A DNA stretch of 64,000 bases from Streptomyces sp. CNQ-509 (GCF_001011035.1 NZ_CP011492.1:1116001-1180000), one strand, 5' to 3'. Shown: positions 1-8,850, counted from the first letter of the stretch. Notes: generated by a model not told the origin, from the letters alone. Made by a program: numbers and translations.

Positions 1-161
1 TGCCCGGCATGGGCACGTTGATGATCAATGCGGTGAAGAACGGCGATCCCGCGGTCGTGCAGGGCGTGGTGCTGACCGTCGCCGTCGCCTTCGTCGTCGT
101 CAACCTCGTCATCGACATCCTCTACCTGCTGGTCAACCCCCGACTGAGGAGTGCCGCCTGA
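1..161 (+). CDS. DppB/OppB-type ABC permease, C-terminal end (partial)
   Basis: This is the last 52 or so codons of a gene that begins outside the window. The fragment reads PGMGTLMINAVKNGDP, then one strongly hydrophobic helix and a short tail ending VNPRLRSAA. The NPR-L ending after a final membrane helix is typical of the first inner-membrane permease of oligopeptide/dipeptide/nickel ABC importers. Its TGA stop shares a base with the ATG of the next gene (TGATG), so the two are translationally coupled. The solute-binding protein and the rest of this permease should lie upstream. The family assignment is firm; the substrate cannot be read from this piece. Confidence 0.8.
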   Translation, partial: PGMGTLMINAVKNGDPAVVQGVVLTVAVAFVVVNLVIDILYLLVNPRLRSAA

Positions 162-2179
162 TGCTCGCCACCCTCGGGGGCCGCCAGAAGCTCGCGGAGC
201 GGCTGTCCCGGCCCGGCCTGCGGCTCCGCGGGCTCAGCCGGCTGCCCTGGACGTCCCGGATCTCGCTGGGCCTGCTCACCCTGGTGGTGCTGGTCGCGGT
301 CTTCGCGCCGCTGCTCGCCCCGCACGACCCGCTGGACCAGCAGGCGCAGGCCGGCGGCACCGGACACCCGTCCGCCGACCACTGGATGGGGCAGGACAGC
401 CTCGGCCGCGACATCCTCAGCCGGCTGATGTACGGGGCCCGCTGGTCGCTGATCATCGGGCTGGGCGCCACGCTGCTCGCGCTGGTCGCCGGGGCCGTGC
501 TCGGGGCGATCGCCGCCACCTCCCGCAAGGCGGTGGACGAGTTCGTCATGCGCTGCCTGGACATCGTCATGGCGTTCCCGGGGATCGCGCTGGCCGCGGT
601 GCTCGTCGCCGTCTTCGGCGGCAGCATCCCGGTGCTGGTGTGCGCCATCGCGTTCCTCTACGTGCCGCCGATCGCGCGGGTCGTCCGGGCCAACGTGCTG
701 GACCAGTACGGCGAGGACTACGTGACCGCGGAACGGGTCATCGGGGCCCGTACGCCGCACATCATCGTCAAGCACGTCGCCATCAACTGCGCCGCGCCGA
801 TCCTGGTGTTCTGCACCGTGCAGGTCGCCGAGGCGATCGTCTTCGAGGCGTCGCTGTCCTTCATCGGCGCGGGCGTCCGCCCGCCGGACCCGTCCTGGGG
901 CAGCGTCATCGCGGACGGCAAGAACATGGTGCTGCTCGGCGGCTGGTGGGCCACGGTCTTCCCGGGCCTGCTGATGCTGCTGACCGTGCTGGCGCTCAAC
1001 ATCCTCTCCGAGGGCATTTCGGACGCCTGGGCGGCGCCCGCCTCCCGGCGGTCCGAGAGCGTGGTGGTCAAGGAGGCCGGCGCCGAGGACCGGATCGAGG
1101 CCGCCGCGCCCGGCACCGGCAAGGTGCTGGAGCTGCCGGGTCTCACCGAGGCCGCGCGCAGGCTGCGCGAACGGGCCCGGCCGCTGCCCGGCGGCGAGCC
1201 GGTGCTGGCGGTGAGGGACCTGGCCATCGGCTTCGACCAGCGGCACGCGGGCGTGGACATCGTCGACGGCATCAGCTTCGACGTCAGGCCCGGCGAAGTC
1301 CTCGGCCTCGTCGGCGAGTCGGGCTGCGGCAAGTCGCTGACCGCGCTGACCGTGATGGGCCTGGAGCCGGCCGGCGCGCGGGTGCGCGGCAGCGTCGTCT
1401 TCGACGGCCGGGAGCTGGTCGGCCTGCCGATGCGGATACGCCGCAAGCTGCTCGGCCACGAGATGGCGATGATCTACCAGGACGCGCTCAGCTCGCTCAA
1501 TCCGGCGATGACGATCCGCGCCCAGCTCAAGCAGTTGATCCGGCGCGGCGGCACGCGCACCGCGACCGAACTGCTGGAGCTGGTGGGCCTGGACCCGGAA
1601 CGTACGCTGCGCAGCTATCCGCACGAGCTGTCCGGCGGGCAGCGGCAGCGGGTGCTCATCGCCATGGCGCTGTCGCGCAACCCGAAGCTCATCGTCGCCG
1701 ACGAGCCGACGACCGCGCTCGACGTCACGGTCCAGGCGCAGGTCATCGAGCTGCTGCTGCGGCTGCGCGAGGAGCTGGGCTTCGCGCTCATCCTGGTCAG
1801 CCACGACCTGGCGCTGATCTCCGACGTCACCGACCGGGTGGTCGTCATGTACGGGGGGCAGATCGTCGAGACCGGCGTCACCGCCGACCTCGTCGAGGCG
1901 CCCTCCCACCACTACACCCGCGGGCTGCTGGGCTCGGTGCTGTCGCTGGAGTCGGCCCAGGAGCGGCTGACGCAGATCCGCGGCGTCGTACCCTCCCCGG
2001 CCGACTTCCCGGCCGGCTGCCGGTTCGCCGACCGCTGCCCGATGGCGAGCGGCCGGTGTCTGGACACCGCGCCGGAACTGGTCGGCGAGGAACGCAAGCA
2101 CGAGGTGGCGTGCCACCACCCGGCGGTCGAGCCGGCGGTCGCCGCCGTGGGCGAGGCGGAGAAGGAGGCGCTGCGATGA
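161..2179 (+). CDS. Fused DppC-type permease and DppD-type ATPase of an oligopeptide-class ABC importer
   Basis: This 672-residue protein joins two usually separate subunits. Residues 1-295 are a membrane permease with several hydrophobic helices and the inner-membrane coupling region (residues around EDYVTAERVIGA). Residues about 347-590 are an ABC ATPase with Walker A GESGCGKS near 385, signature LSGGQRQRV near 490 and Walker B LIVADEPTTALD near 510. The C-terminal 60 residues carry the cysteine-containing oligopeptide-transporter tail (GCRFADRCPMASGRC). Such permease-ATPase fusions are known in actinobacteria. It is coupled by overlap to the permease before it and the ATPase after it. It should power import of peptides or, judging from the downstream aldolase and sialidase, possibly sialic acid; that substrate is inference. 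Confidence 0.9.
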   Translation: MLATLGGRQKLAERLSRPGLRLRGLSRLPWTSRISLGLLTLVVLVAVFAPLLAPHDPLDQQAQAGGTGHPSADHWMGQDSLGRDILSRLMYGARWSLIIGLGATLLALVAGAVLGAIAATSRKAVDEFVMRCLDIVMAFPGIALAAVLVAVFGGSIPVLVCAIAFLYVPPIARVVRANVLDQYGEDYVTAERVIGARTPHIIVKHVAINCAAPILVFCTVQVAEAIVFEASLSFIGAGVRPPDPSWGSVIADGKNMVLLGGWWATVFPGLLMLLTVLALNILSEGISDAWAAPASRRSESVVVKEAGAEDRIEAAAPGTGKVLELPGLTEAARRLRERARPLPGGEPVLAVRDLAIGFDQRHAGVDIVDGISFDVRPGEVLGLVGESGCGKSLTALTVMGLEPAGARVRGSVVFDGRELVGLPMRIRRKLLGHEMAMIYQDALSSLNPAMTIRAQLKQLIRRGGTRTATELLELVGLDPERTLRSYPHELSGGQRQRVLIAMALSRNPKLIVADEPTTALDVTVQAQVIELLLRLREELGFALILVSHDLALISDVTDRVVVMYGGQIVETGVTADLVEAPSHHYTRGLLGSVLSLESAQERLTQIRGVVPSPADFPAGCRFADRCPMASGRCLDTAPELVGEERKHEVACHHPAVEPAVAAVGEAEKEALR

Positions 2180-3315
2180 GCGCAAAGGACAGCGGCGGCC
2201 CGGGGTCGATCGGCGAGCTGGCCGGCGAGCCGCTGGTCGAGGGCGATGGGCTGGTCGAGGGCGGCGGTGCGCCGCCGGCGCTCGTCACCGTACGGAACGC
2301 GCATGTGGTGCACCGGGCGCGCACGGGCGGCCTGTTCGCCCGCGACCGGGTGTACGCGCTGACCGGCGCGGACCTGACGATCGCCGCGGGCGAGACGGTC
2401 GGCGTGGTCGGCGAGTCCGGCTGCGGCAAGTCGACGCTGGCGAAGGTGCTGGTCGGGGTGGAGGAACCGACGGCGGGCACGGTGGAGTTCCGGGGCCGCG
2501 ACATCTGGAAGATGGACGGCGGCGAGCGGCGTACGGCCATCGGCACCGGCGCGGGCATGATCTTCCAGGACCCGTCGACCGCCCTCAACCGGCGGCTGCC
2601 GATCCGGCAGATCCTCCGTGATCCGCTCGACGTGCACCACCGCGGCACGGCCGCCCAGCGCACCGAGCGGGTCCGGGAGCTGATGGCCCTCGTCGGCCTG
2701 CCGCCGGTGCTCGCGGACGCGCTGCCGGGCCAGTTGTCCGGCGGCCAGCGGCAGCGGGTGGCGATCGCCCGGGCACTGGCGCTGGAGCCGGACCTGGTGG
2801 TGGCCGACGAGCCGACGTCCGCACTGGACGTGTCCGTACGGGCGCAGATCCTCAACCTGCTGCTGGACCTGAAGGAGCGGCTGAACCTGGCGCTGGTGTT
2901 CGTCTCGCACGACATCCAGACGGTGCGGCGGATGAGCGACCGCGTCATCACCATGTACCTGGGCAGGATCGTGGAGGAGGCGCCGGCCGTCGCGCTGGGC
3001 TCCGGCGGCGACTCCCCGGCGGAACACAGCACGGACACCGCCCGGCACCCCTACACGCGGGCGCTGTTCTCGGCGACGCCGGGGCTCCTCGACCCCATCG
3101 ACCCGATCCCGCTCGCCGGCCCCGTGCCGTCGGCGACCCGGCCGCCGAGCGGCTGCCCGTTCCGTACCCGGTGCTGGAAGGCCACGGCGGAGTGCGCCGC
3201 GGCCATGCCGGAGGTCACGCAGGCGGCGCAGTCCCACCGGTTCCGCTGCCACCACCCGGTGGCCGCCGGGGAGAGCACCCGTGATCTCGTGATCCAAGCG
3301 AAGGAGAGCGCATGA
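2176..3315 (+). CDS. DppF/OppF-type ABC transporter ATPase
   Basis: A 379-residue ATPase, the second nucleotide-binding subunit of the importer. The start is the ATG overlapping the previous stop (ATGA). Walker A GESGCGKST is near residue 80, signature LSGGQRQRV near 187, Walker B LVVADEPTSALD near 205, H-loop VSHD follows, and the C-terminal tail again has the four-cysteine pattern of the family (GCPFRTRCWKATAEC). The first 35 residues are an Asp/Glu/Gly-rich extension of no clear role. It overlaps the aldolase gene that follows by four bases, so all four genes form one coupled operon. Confidence 0.9.
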   Translation: MSAKDSGGPGSIGELAGEPLVEGDGLVEGGGAPPALVTVRNAHVVHRARTGGLFARDRVYALTGADLTIAAGETVGVVGESGCGKSTLAKVLVGVEEPTAGTVEFRGRDIWKMDGGERRTAIGTGAGMIFQDPSTALNRRLPIRQILRDPLDVHHRGTAAQRTERVRELMALVGLPPVLADALPGQLSGGQRQRVAIARALALEPDLVVADEPTSALDVSVRAQILNLLLDLKERLNLALVFVSHDIQTVRRMSDRVITMYLGRIVEEAPAVALGSGGDSPAEHSTDTARHPYTRALFSATPGLLDPIDPIPLAGPVPSATRPPSGCPFRTRCWKATAECAAAMPEVTQAAQSHRFRCHHPVAAGESTRDLVIQAKESA

Positions 3316-4241
3316 CCCGTCCCACCCACCTGACCGGCGTCGTACCGCCCGTCTGCACCCCCCTGACGCCGGACGCCGAGGTGGACACCGCCTCGCTGAT
3401 CAGGCTGGTGGACTTCCTCGTGGCGGGGGGCGTCGACGGGCTCTTCGTGCTCGGCTCGTCCTCGGAGGCCGCCTACCTCAGGGACGAGCAGCGCAGGGCC
3501 GTGGTGGACACGGTGGTACGGCACGTCGGCGGCCAACTGCCCGTACTCGCCGGCGCGATCGACATGACGACGCCGCGCGTGCTCGACCACGCCCGCAGCG
3601 CGCTCGACGCCGGCGCGGACGCGCTCGTCGTCACCGCGCCGTTCTACACCCGCACCCACCCGGCGGAGATCGACCGGCACTTCCGCGAGGTCGCCGGCCG
3701 CACCGGCGCGCCGGTCTACGCCTACGACCTGCCGGTGTCCGTGCACACCAAGCTCGGCCACGACCTGGTGCTCCGGCTCGCCGCCGACGGGGTGCTGGCC
3801 GGGCTGAAGGACTCCAGCGGCGACGAGACGGGGCTGCGCCGCGTCATCGTCGGCGTCCGGGACAAGGTCGCGGGCTTCTCCGCGCTGACGGGCTCCGAGA
3901 CGATGGTGGACAGCGCGCTGGCGATGGGCGCCCACGGCGTCGTCCCGGGCCTGGGCAACGTCGACCCGCACGGCTACGTGCGGCTGTTCCGCAGCGCGCG
4001 GGAGGGCGACTGGGAGTCGGCCAGGACCGAACAGGAGCGGCTGCTCGCCCTCTTCGGGATGGTCAGGAGCGGCGACCCGGCGCGGATGGGCATGAGCTCG
4101 TCGGCGCTCGGGGCGTTCAAGGCGGCCCTGCATCTGCGCGGGGTCATCGACTGCCCGGCGACGATGCTGCCGCAGATCCCGCTGGACACCGAGGAGGTAC
4201 GGCGGGTGGAGAAGCACCTCGCCGCGGCGGGGCTGCGCTGA
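3312..4241 (+). CDS. DHDPS / N-acetylneuraminate lyase family class I aldolase
   Basis: A 309-residue TIM-barrel aldolase. It has the carboxylate-binding loop as GSSSE (48-52), the active-site tyrosine region VYAYDLP (135-141) and the Schiff-base lysine in GLKDSSG (K166). These spacings match both dihydrodipicolinate synthase and N-acetylneuraminate lyase, where the catalytic tyrosine and lysine are near 137 and 165. It cleaves or forms a 2-keto acid through a lysine imine. Being coupled by an ATGA overlap to an ABC importer and lying next to a sialidase, it is more likely catabolic (sialic acid to ManNAc plus pyruvate) than the lysine-pathway enzyme. Other 2-keto-3-deoxy sugar acids remain possible substrates. 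Confidence 0.85.
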   Translation: MTRPTHLTGVVPPVCTPLTPDAEVDTASLIRLVDFLVAGGVDGLFVLGSSSEAAYLRDEQRRAVVDTVVRHVGGQLPVLAGAIDMTTPRVLDHARSALDAGADALVVTAPFYTRTHPAEIDRHFREVAGRTGAPVYAYDLPVSVHTKLGHDLVLRLAADGVLAGLKDSSGDETGLRRVIVGVRDKVAGFSALTGSETMVDSALAMGAHGVVPGLGNVDPHGYVRLFRSAREGDWESARTEQERLLALFGMVRSGDPARMGMSSSALGAFKAALHLRGVIDCPATMLPQIPLDTEEVRRVEKHLAAAGLR

Positions 4242-4261
4242 CGGGGCTCCGGTGCCGTACG

Positions 4262-4312
4262 CCGGCGGGAGGGGCGGGCCAGGGGATGGCCCGGCGCCCT
4301 CCCGCCGGTTTT
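4262..4312 (+). terminator. Rho-independent terminator after the importer/aldolase operon
   Basis: A long GC-rich hairpin follows the aldolase stop by 20 bases. The left arm begins CCGGCGGGAGGG and the right arm ends CCCTCCCGCCGG, with additional GGGCC/GGCCC pairing inside, followed by TTTT. This is a textbook intrinsic terminator for the + strand operon. Confidence 0.75.
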
Positions 4313-4382
4313 CTGCTCCCCCGGCGGCGACCGGCCGGCCGCCAGGCACCGCCGGTCGCCGCCGGGGGCGTCAGCCGCCCAG

Positions 4383-4490
4383 GCCCTGTCTGGCACATAG
4401 CGCCGTCCGCCCTCTGGGCGGGCTCCCCCACAGCGCGCAAGCGCGCGTGGGCGGTACCCCCAGACGCAGGCGGGATTTGTCAGACAAGGC
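4383..4490. mobile_element. MITE-like element copy 1 (108 bp) at the sialidase 3' end
   Basis: Ends are inverted: the left end is GCCCTGTCTGGCA and the right end, read inward on the other strand, is GCCTTGTCTGACA. It is flanked by CCAG and CGAG, possibly decayed CTAG duplications. The core holds a strong hairpin (CCCAC, GCGCGC, short loop, GCGCGC, GTGGG). The copy at 63029-63137 is nearly the same sequence in the opposite orientation. The right end contains the sialidase stop codon, so the last residues (GLV) and stop of that gene come from the element's terminal repeat. It has no coding capacity. Confidence 0.7.
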
Positions 4491-5703
4491 CGAGGTTCCG
4501 CAGGTCCAGGCGGCGGAACTCGATGGTCTCGTACGACCCGGCCGCGCCCGTCTCGTACAGGACCCCGATCGTCTGGCCGTTGACCTGCACCAGGTCCGAG
4601 TACGCCGCCGGCTGCTGCGACAGCGTCGTCACCTTGGTGAAGTTGCGCCCGGCGTCGTCGCTGCGCCAGACCGCCAGCTTCTCGCGCTTGGCGGGGTTCG
4701 AGGGCCCGGAGAAGAGCAGCGGCGCGTGCCGGCCCACGGGCTGGAGCACGCTCGCCTGGACGACCGGCACCTCGTCGAGGTCCGGCTGCACCCGGTACGG
4801 CCGGTCGAGGGTCGCGCCGCCGTCGCTGGAGTAGGCGTCGAGGCGGTTGCCGGGAGAGGTGCCGTTCTGGTCGCGGGTGCTGAAGTACAGGCGGCCGTCG
4901 GGCAGTTCGGCGGCGATGTTCTCGTTGCTGTTGATCTCGCCCTCGTACTCGTCGTCGACGAAGCCCATCTTCCAGGAGCGGCCGCCGTCGTCGCTGTAGA
5001 TGGCGTGGGCGCCGTAGTACCGGGCCTCCTGCCCGGTGTCCGCGGAGCCGGCCGGCGGGGCGGTGGAGTGGTTCGAGGGGATGACGAGCCGGCCGCGGTT
5101 CGGCCCCTGCTTGAGGGCGACGGCGTGGCCGGGACCGGTCGCGTACCAGCGCCACTGCGGCAGCTTGACGTCGGCGGTGATCTCCCGCGGCGCGTCGAAC
5201 GTGCGGCCGTCGTCGGTGGAGCGCTGCACGAAGACCCGCCGGCTCTGCTCGGCGGTGACCTCGCCGCGCATGATCTGCGCCTCGGTGACCTTACCGCTGT
5301 TGTACGAGGTGACGAGCACCAGGTCGCCGGTCTCCGGGTCGACGACGGGCGCCGGGTTGCCGCGGGTGTCGCCGCCGCCCGCGGCGACGACGGACATCGG
5401 GCCCCAGGTGCAGCCGCCGTCCTCGGAGCGGCGGACGACGACGTCGATGTTGCCGGTGTCCCCGGCGCCGCCGACGCGGCCCTCGGCGAAGGCGAGGAGG
5501 GAGCCGCCGCGGGTCTTCACGGTGGCGGGGATGCGGTACGTGTCGTAGCCGCCCTCGCCGGATCTGTAGGGGACGGAGGACGTGCAGCGGGCCTGGCCGG
5601 ACGCCGTGGCCCCGGCGTCGGCCGCCGCCGTGCCGGGGCCCGCGGCCAGGGTGCCGAGCAGGGCGGTCGCGGAGAGGAAGAGGAGGCTTGTCGAGGTGCG
5701 CAT
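4480..5703 (-). CDS. Secreted exo-alpha-sialidase (neuraminidase, BNR repeats)
   Basis: A 407-residue secreted protein with a signal peptide (hydrophobic run 6-21, cleavage near the AAADA region). It has the YRIP motif at 56-59, supplying the first arginine of the catalytic triad. Five Asp-boxes follow: SEDGGCTW (93), STDDGRTF (162), SDDGGRSW (237), SSDGGATL (292) and SDDAGRNF (348). The Glu region NENIAAELPDG is near 260-270, and the AYSDL segment near the end would carry the nucleophilic tyrosine. It should release terminal sialic acids from glycoconjugates outside the cell. It converges on the importer/aldolase operon. The extreme C-terminus is encoded by a mobile element terminus. Confidence 0.92.
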   Translation of the reverse strand: MRTSTSLLFLSATALLGTLAAGPGTAAADAGATASGQARCTSSVPYRSGEGGYDTYRIPATVKTRGGSLLAFAEGRVGGAGDTGNIDVVVRRSEDGGCTWGPMSVVAAGGGDTRGNPAPVVDPETGDLVLVTSYNSGKVTEAQIMRGEVTAEQSRRVFVQRSTDDGRTFDAPREITADVKLPQWRWYATGPGHAVALKQGPNRGRLVIPSNHSTAPPAGSADTGQEARYYGAHAIYSDDGGRSWKMGFVDDEYEGEINSNENIAAELPDGRLYFSTRDQNGTSPGNRLDAYSSDGGATLDRPYRVQPDLDEVPVVQASVLQPVGRHAPLLFSGPSNPAKREKLAVWRSDDAGRNFTKVTTLSQQPAAYSDLVQVNGQTIGVLYETGAAGSYETIEFRRLDLRNLGLV

Positions 5704-5721
5704 GCGGCGACTCCGAAGTCA

Positions 5722-5743
5722 TGGGACGTAGGAGGTGGGATGT
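5722..5743. promoter_or_regulatory. Direct repeat upstream of the sialidase (candidate operator)
   Basis: TGGGACGT and TGGGATGT are repeated 14 bases apart, 19-40 bases before the sialidase ATG. Three GATCGCA-type sequences also lie in this 231-base divergent region (around 5746, 5804 and 5836). These could be sites for a sugar-responsive repressor, but no regulator gene adjoins them, so the assignment is tentative. Confidence 0.3.
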
Positions 5744-5934
5744 CCGATCGCAAAACGTAGAGGGCGCGGCGGCCCGAGGCAAGACCCCGGACGCCGGGAA
5801 AGATCGCACCAACGCACGGGAGTCCAGGTGTTCGTGTGCGATCGTGAGCGGGAATCGAGCCTGTTGGACAGGGGAAACGGGCCCCGGGAGGCGCGGACAC
5901 CGAGCGGGCGGAACGGGCAGGCGGAGGAGGCCGG

Positions 5935-7146
5935 GTGGCGAGCACGGGCGAGATACGGCGGGCGCGGTACGCCGTCGCGGCGGTGTTCGCCGCGCACGGC
6001 GCGGTCACCGGCAGCTTCGCCACCCGGGTCCCCTGGGTGCAGGACCACGCCGGGATCAGCGCCGGGCAGCTCGGTCTCGCGCTCGCCATGCCCGCCCTCG
6101 GTGCCGCCAGCGCGATGCCGCTCGCCGGCCGGATCAGCCACACCTTCGGCGCCCGCCGCGCGCTGCGCGGGCTGATGGTCATGTGGTGTCTCGCGCTGGT
6201 GCTGCCGGCCCTCGCGCCCGGGCTCGCGACGCTCTGCGCGGGCCTGTTCGTGTACGGCGCGACCGCCGGCATGGCGGATGTCGCGATGAACGCGCTCGGC
6301 GTCGACGTGGAACAGCGGCTCGGCCGCTCGATCATGTCCGGGCTGCACGGCATGTGGAGCGGCGGCGCGCTCGCGGGCTCCGCGGCCGGCACCGTCGCCG
6401 CGCACACCGAGCTGGACGGCCGGGTGCACTTCGCGCTCGCCGCCGCCGTCCTCACCGCGGTCTCGGCCGTCGCCTGCCGCTGGGTGCTGGAGCCCGTCGC
6501 GCACGCCGACGAGGAGCCGCCGCCGCACTTCGCGCTGCCACCGCGCTCGGCGCTGCTCATCGGCGCGGTCGGGTTCTGCGCGGTGTTCGCCGAGGGCGCC
6601 AGCCTGGACTGGTCGGCGGTCTACCTGCGCGACGAGATGGGCTCCTCCCCCGGCCTCGCCGCCGCGTGCACCACGGGCTTCGCGCTGACGATGGCGGTGG
6701 CCCGGCTGGTGGGCGACGCGGTCGTCGAACGCCTCGGCCCGGTGCGCACGGTGCGCGCGGGCGGGATGCTGGCGACGCTCGGCGGGGTGCTCATCGTCAC
6801 CTCGTCCGCCGCGGCGCAGGCGATGGCCGGGTTCGGGCTGCTGGGGCTGGGCATCGCGGTCGTCGTGCCGGTGGTCTTCGCGGCGGCGGCCCGGTCCGCC
6901 CACGCGCCGAGCCAGGCGATCGCGGGGGTGGCGACAATCATGTACGCCTCCGGGCTGATCGCCCCGGCGGCGATCGGGCAGGTCGCCGACGCGACGTCGC
7001 TGACCGTGTCGTTCGGGCTGGTGACCGTGCTGGCCACCGGGCTCATCGCGGGCGCGGGGCTGCTGCGCGGGCAGCGCTCAAAGACGCGGGCCAAGGCGCC
7101 CGGCGCCGTACCGGATCCGGCGCCCGCGCCGGGCACGGACATGTAG
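5935..7146 (+). CDS. MFS transporter (YbjJ-like)
   Basis: A 403-residue integral membrane protein with about twelve hydrophobic segments and little polar sequence outside the central loop (DEEPPPHFALPPRS). The loop GRISHTFGARRAL near residue 65 corresponds to the conserved MFS loop 2-3. The GTG start is preceded by GGAGGAGG at good spacing. The sequence is of the YbjJ/fucose-permease-like branch, in which SLDWSAVYLRD begins the second half. Substrate unknown; efflux of a small metabolite is the usual guess. It stands alone between the sialidase and the FAD dehydrogenase and converges with the latter. Confidence 0.85.
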   Translation: MASTGEIRRARYAVAAVFAAHGAVTGSFATRVPWVQDHAGISAGQLGLALAMPALGAASAMPLAGRISHTFGARRALRGLMVMWCLALVLPALAPGLATLCAGLFVYGATAGMADVAMNALGVDVEQRLGRSIMSGLHGMWSGGALAGSAAGTVAAHTELDGRVHFALAAAVLTAVSAVACRWVLEPVAHADEEPPPHFALPPRSALLIGAVGFCAVFAEGASLDWSAVYLRDEMGSSPGLAAACTTGFALTMAVARLVGDAVVERLGPVRTVRAGGMLATLGGVLIVTSSAAAQAMAGFGLLGLGIAVVVPVVFAAAARSAHAPSQAIAGVATIMYASGLIAPAAIGQVADATSLTVSFGLVTVLATGLIAGAGLLRGQRSKTRAKAPGAVPDPAPAPGTDM

Positions 7147-7172
7147 GCGGGTGGCCGAGCCCGTACGGGCCC

Positions 7173-8828
7173 TCAGCCCACCGCCTTCGCCGCCGCGCGG
7201 CCCGCGGCCCGGCCGGAGAAGAGGCACCCGCCGAGGAACGTGCCCTCCAGCGCGCGGTACCCGTGGACGCCGCCCCCGCCGAAGCCGGCGGCCTCCCCGG
7301 CCGCGTACACGCCCGGCAGCGGCTCCCCGCCCTCGGCGAGCACCCGCGAGGACAGGTCCGTCTCCAGCCCGCCGAGGGACTTGCGGGTGAGGATGTTCAG
7401 CCGTACGGCGATGAGGGGGCCGTTCTTCGGGTCCAGGAAGCGGTGCGGGGAGGCGGCGCGGATGAGCTTGTCGCCGAGGAAGTTGCGGGCGCCGCGGAGG
7501 GCGGTGATCTGCATGTCCTTCGTGTAGGCGTTGTCGATCTCGCGGTCGCGGGCGGTGAGCGTGCGGCGCAGCGCCTCCTCGTCGATGAGCTTGTCGCCGG
7601 TCAGCTCGTTCATCCTGCGGACCAGGGTGGCGAGGTCGCGTTCGACGATGAAGTCGACGCCGTTGTCCATGAACGCCTGCACGGGCGCGGGCGCCCCGGA
7701 GCCGGCCCGGCCCAGCACGTCGCGGACGCTCTTGCCGGTCAGGTCCGGGTTCTGCTCGCTGCCGGAGAGCGTGAACTCCTTCTCGATGACCTTCTGGCTG
7801 AGGACGAACCAGGTGTAGCCGTGGCCCGACTTCATGATGTGCTCCAGCGTGCCGAGCGTGTCGAAGCCCGGGAACAGCGGCACCGGCAGCCGGCGGCCGG
7901 TCGCGTCCAGCCACAGCGACGAGGGTCCCGGCAGGATCCGGATGCCGTGCCGGGCCCAGATGGGGTTCCAGTTCTCGATGCCCTCGGTGTAGTGCCACAT
8001 CCGGTCGCGGTTGATGAGCCGGCCGCCCGCCGCCCCGGCGACGTCGAGCAGCAGCCCGTCGACGTGCGCGGGGACGCCGGAGAGCAGCTTCTCCGGCGGG
8101 GTGCCGAGCCGCTCCGGCCAGTGGGCGCGGACGAGGTCGTGGTTGCCGCCGATGCCGCCGGAGGTGATGATCACCGCCTGGGCGCGCAGCTCGAAGGTGT
8201 CGGCCACCTCCCGGCCGCTCGCGGTGCCGCGCGGGGCGTCGCTGGGTTCGAGGATGTCGCCGGTGACGGTGTCGACGGCGCCGCCGCTGCGGGCCAGCCC
8301 GGTGACGCGGTGCCGGAAGCGCATGTCGACGCGGCCGAGTTCCGCGGCCTCGCGCACCCGCCGCTCGAAGGGGGCGACGACGCCGGGCCCCGTGCCCCAG
8401 GTGATGTGGAAGCGGGGTACGGAGTTGCCGTGGCCCTCCGCGTCGTAGCCGCCGCGCTCGGCCCAGCCGACGACCGGGAAGAACGACATGCCCTGGGCGC
8501 GCAGCCAGGCGCGCTTCTCGCCGCTGGCGAAGTCGACGTACGCCTCGGCCCACTTGCGCGGCCAGTGGTCCTCGGCGCGGTCGAAGCCCGCGGTGCCGAG
8601 CCAGTCCTGCCAGGCCAGCTCGCGGCTGTCGCGGATGCGCAGCCGGCGCTGCTCGGGCGAGCCGACGAAGAACAGGCCGCCGAAGGACCAGTGCGCCTGG
8701 CCGCCGAGAGCCTGTTCCGGCTCCTGGTCCAGCAGGATGACCTTGCGTCCCGCGTCGGCCAGCTCCGCGGTCGCGGCGAGTCCTGCGAGCCCCGCTCCGA
8801 TCACGATGACGTCGGCGTCGTAGACCAT
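7173..8828 (-). CDS. FAD-binding dehydrogenase (KsdD / fumarate-reductase flavoprotein type)
   Basis: A 551-residue flavoprotein. The start chosen (MVYDADVIVIG) places the dinucleotide-binding motif VIGAGLAGLAA at residues 8-18, as usual for the family; a longer reading frame upstream has no homology. The C-terminal GEAAGFGGGGVHGYRALEG closes the FAD-binding domain. Members oxidise steroid or fatty ring compounds or act as ketosteroid dehydrogenase-like enzymes; the exact substrate is not evident. The sequence ACCGGTCGGT lies 23-32 bases upstream of the start and recurs at two other promoters in this window, suggesting control by the TetR protein at 13807-14400. Confidence 0.85.
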   Translation of the reverse strand: MVYDADVIVIGAGLAGLAATAELADAGRKVILLDQEPEQALGGQAHWSFGGLFFVGSPEQRRLRIRDSRELAWQDWLGTAGFDRAEDHWPRKWAEAYVDFASGEKRAWLRAQGMSFFPVVGWAERGGYDAEGHGNSVPRFHITWGTGPGVVAPFERRVREAAELGRVDMRFRHRVTGLARSGGAVDTVTGDILEPSDAPRGTASGREVADTFELRAQAVIITSGGIGGNHDLVRAHWPERLGTPPEKLLSGVPAHVDGLLLDVAGAAGGRLINRDRMWHYTEGIENWNPIWARHGIRILPGPSSLWLDATGRRLPVPLFPGFDTLGTLEHIMKSGHGYTWFVLSQKVIEKEFTLSGSEQNPDLTGKSVRDVLGRAGSGAPAPVQAFMDNGVDFIVERDLATLVRRMNELTGDKLIDEEALRRTLTARDREIDNAYTKDMQITALRGARNFLGDKLIRAASPHRFLDPKNGPLIAVRLNILTRKSLGGLETDLSSRVLAEGGEPLPGVYAAGEAAGFGGGGVHGYRALEGTFLGGCLFSGRAAGRAAAKAVG

Positions 8829-8850
8829 GGCTGCCGCCCCTCCGAAGGTT

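Noticed and set aside
3312-4241. Calling the aldolase the lysine-pathway dapA
   Set aside because: It is coupled to an importer and next to a sialidase rather than to lysine or cell-wall genes, and its loop reads GSSSE rather than the GTTGE typical of DHDPS.
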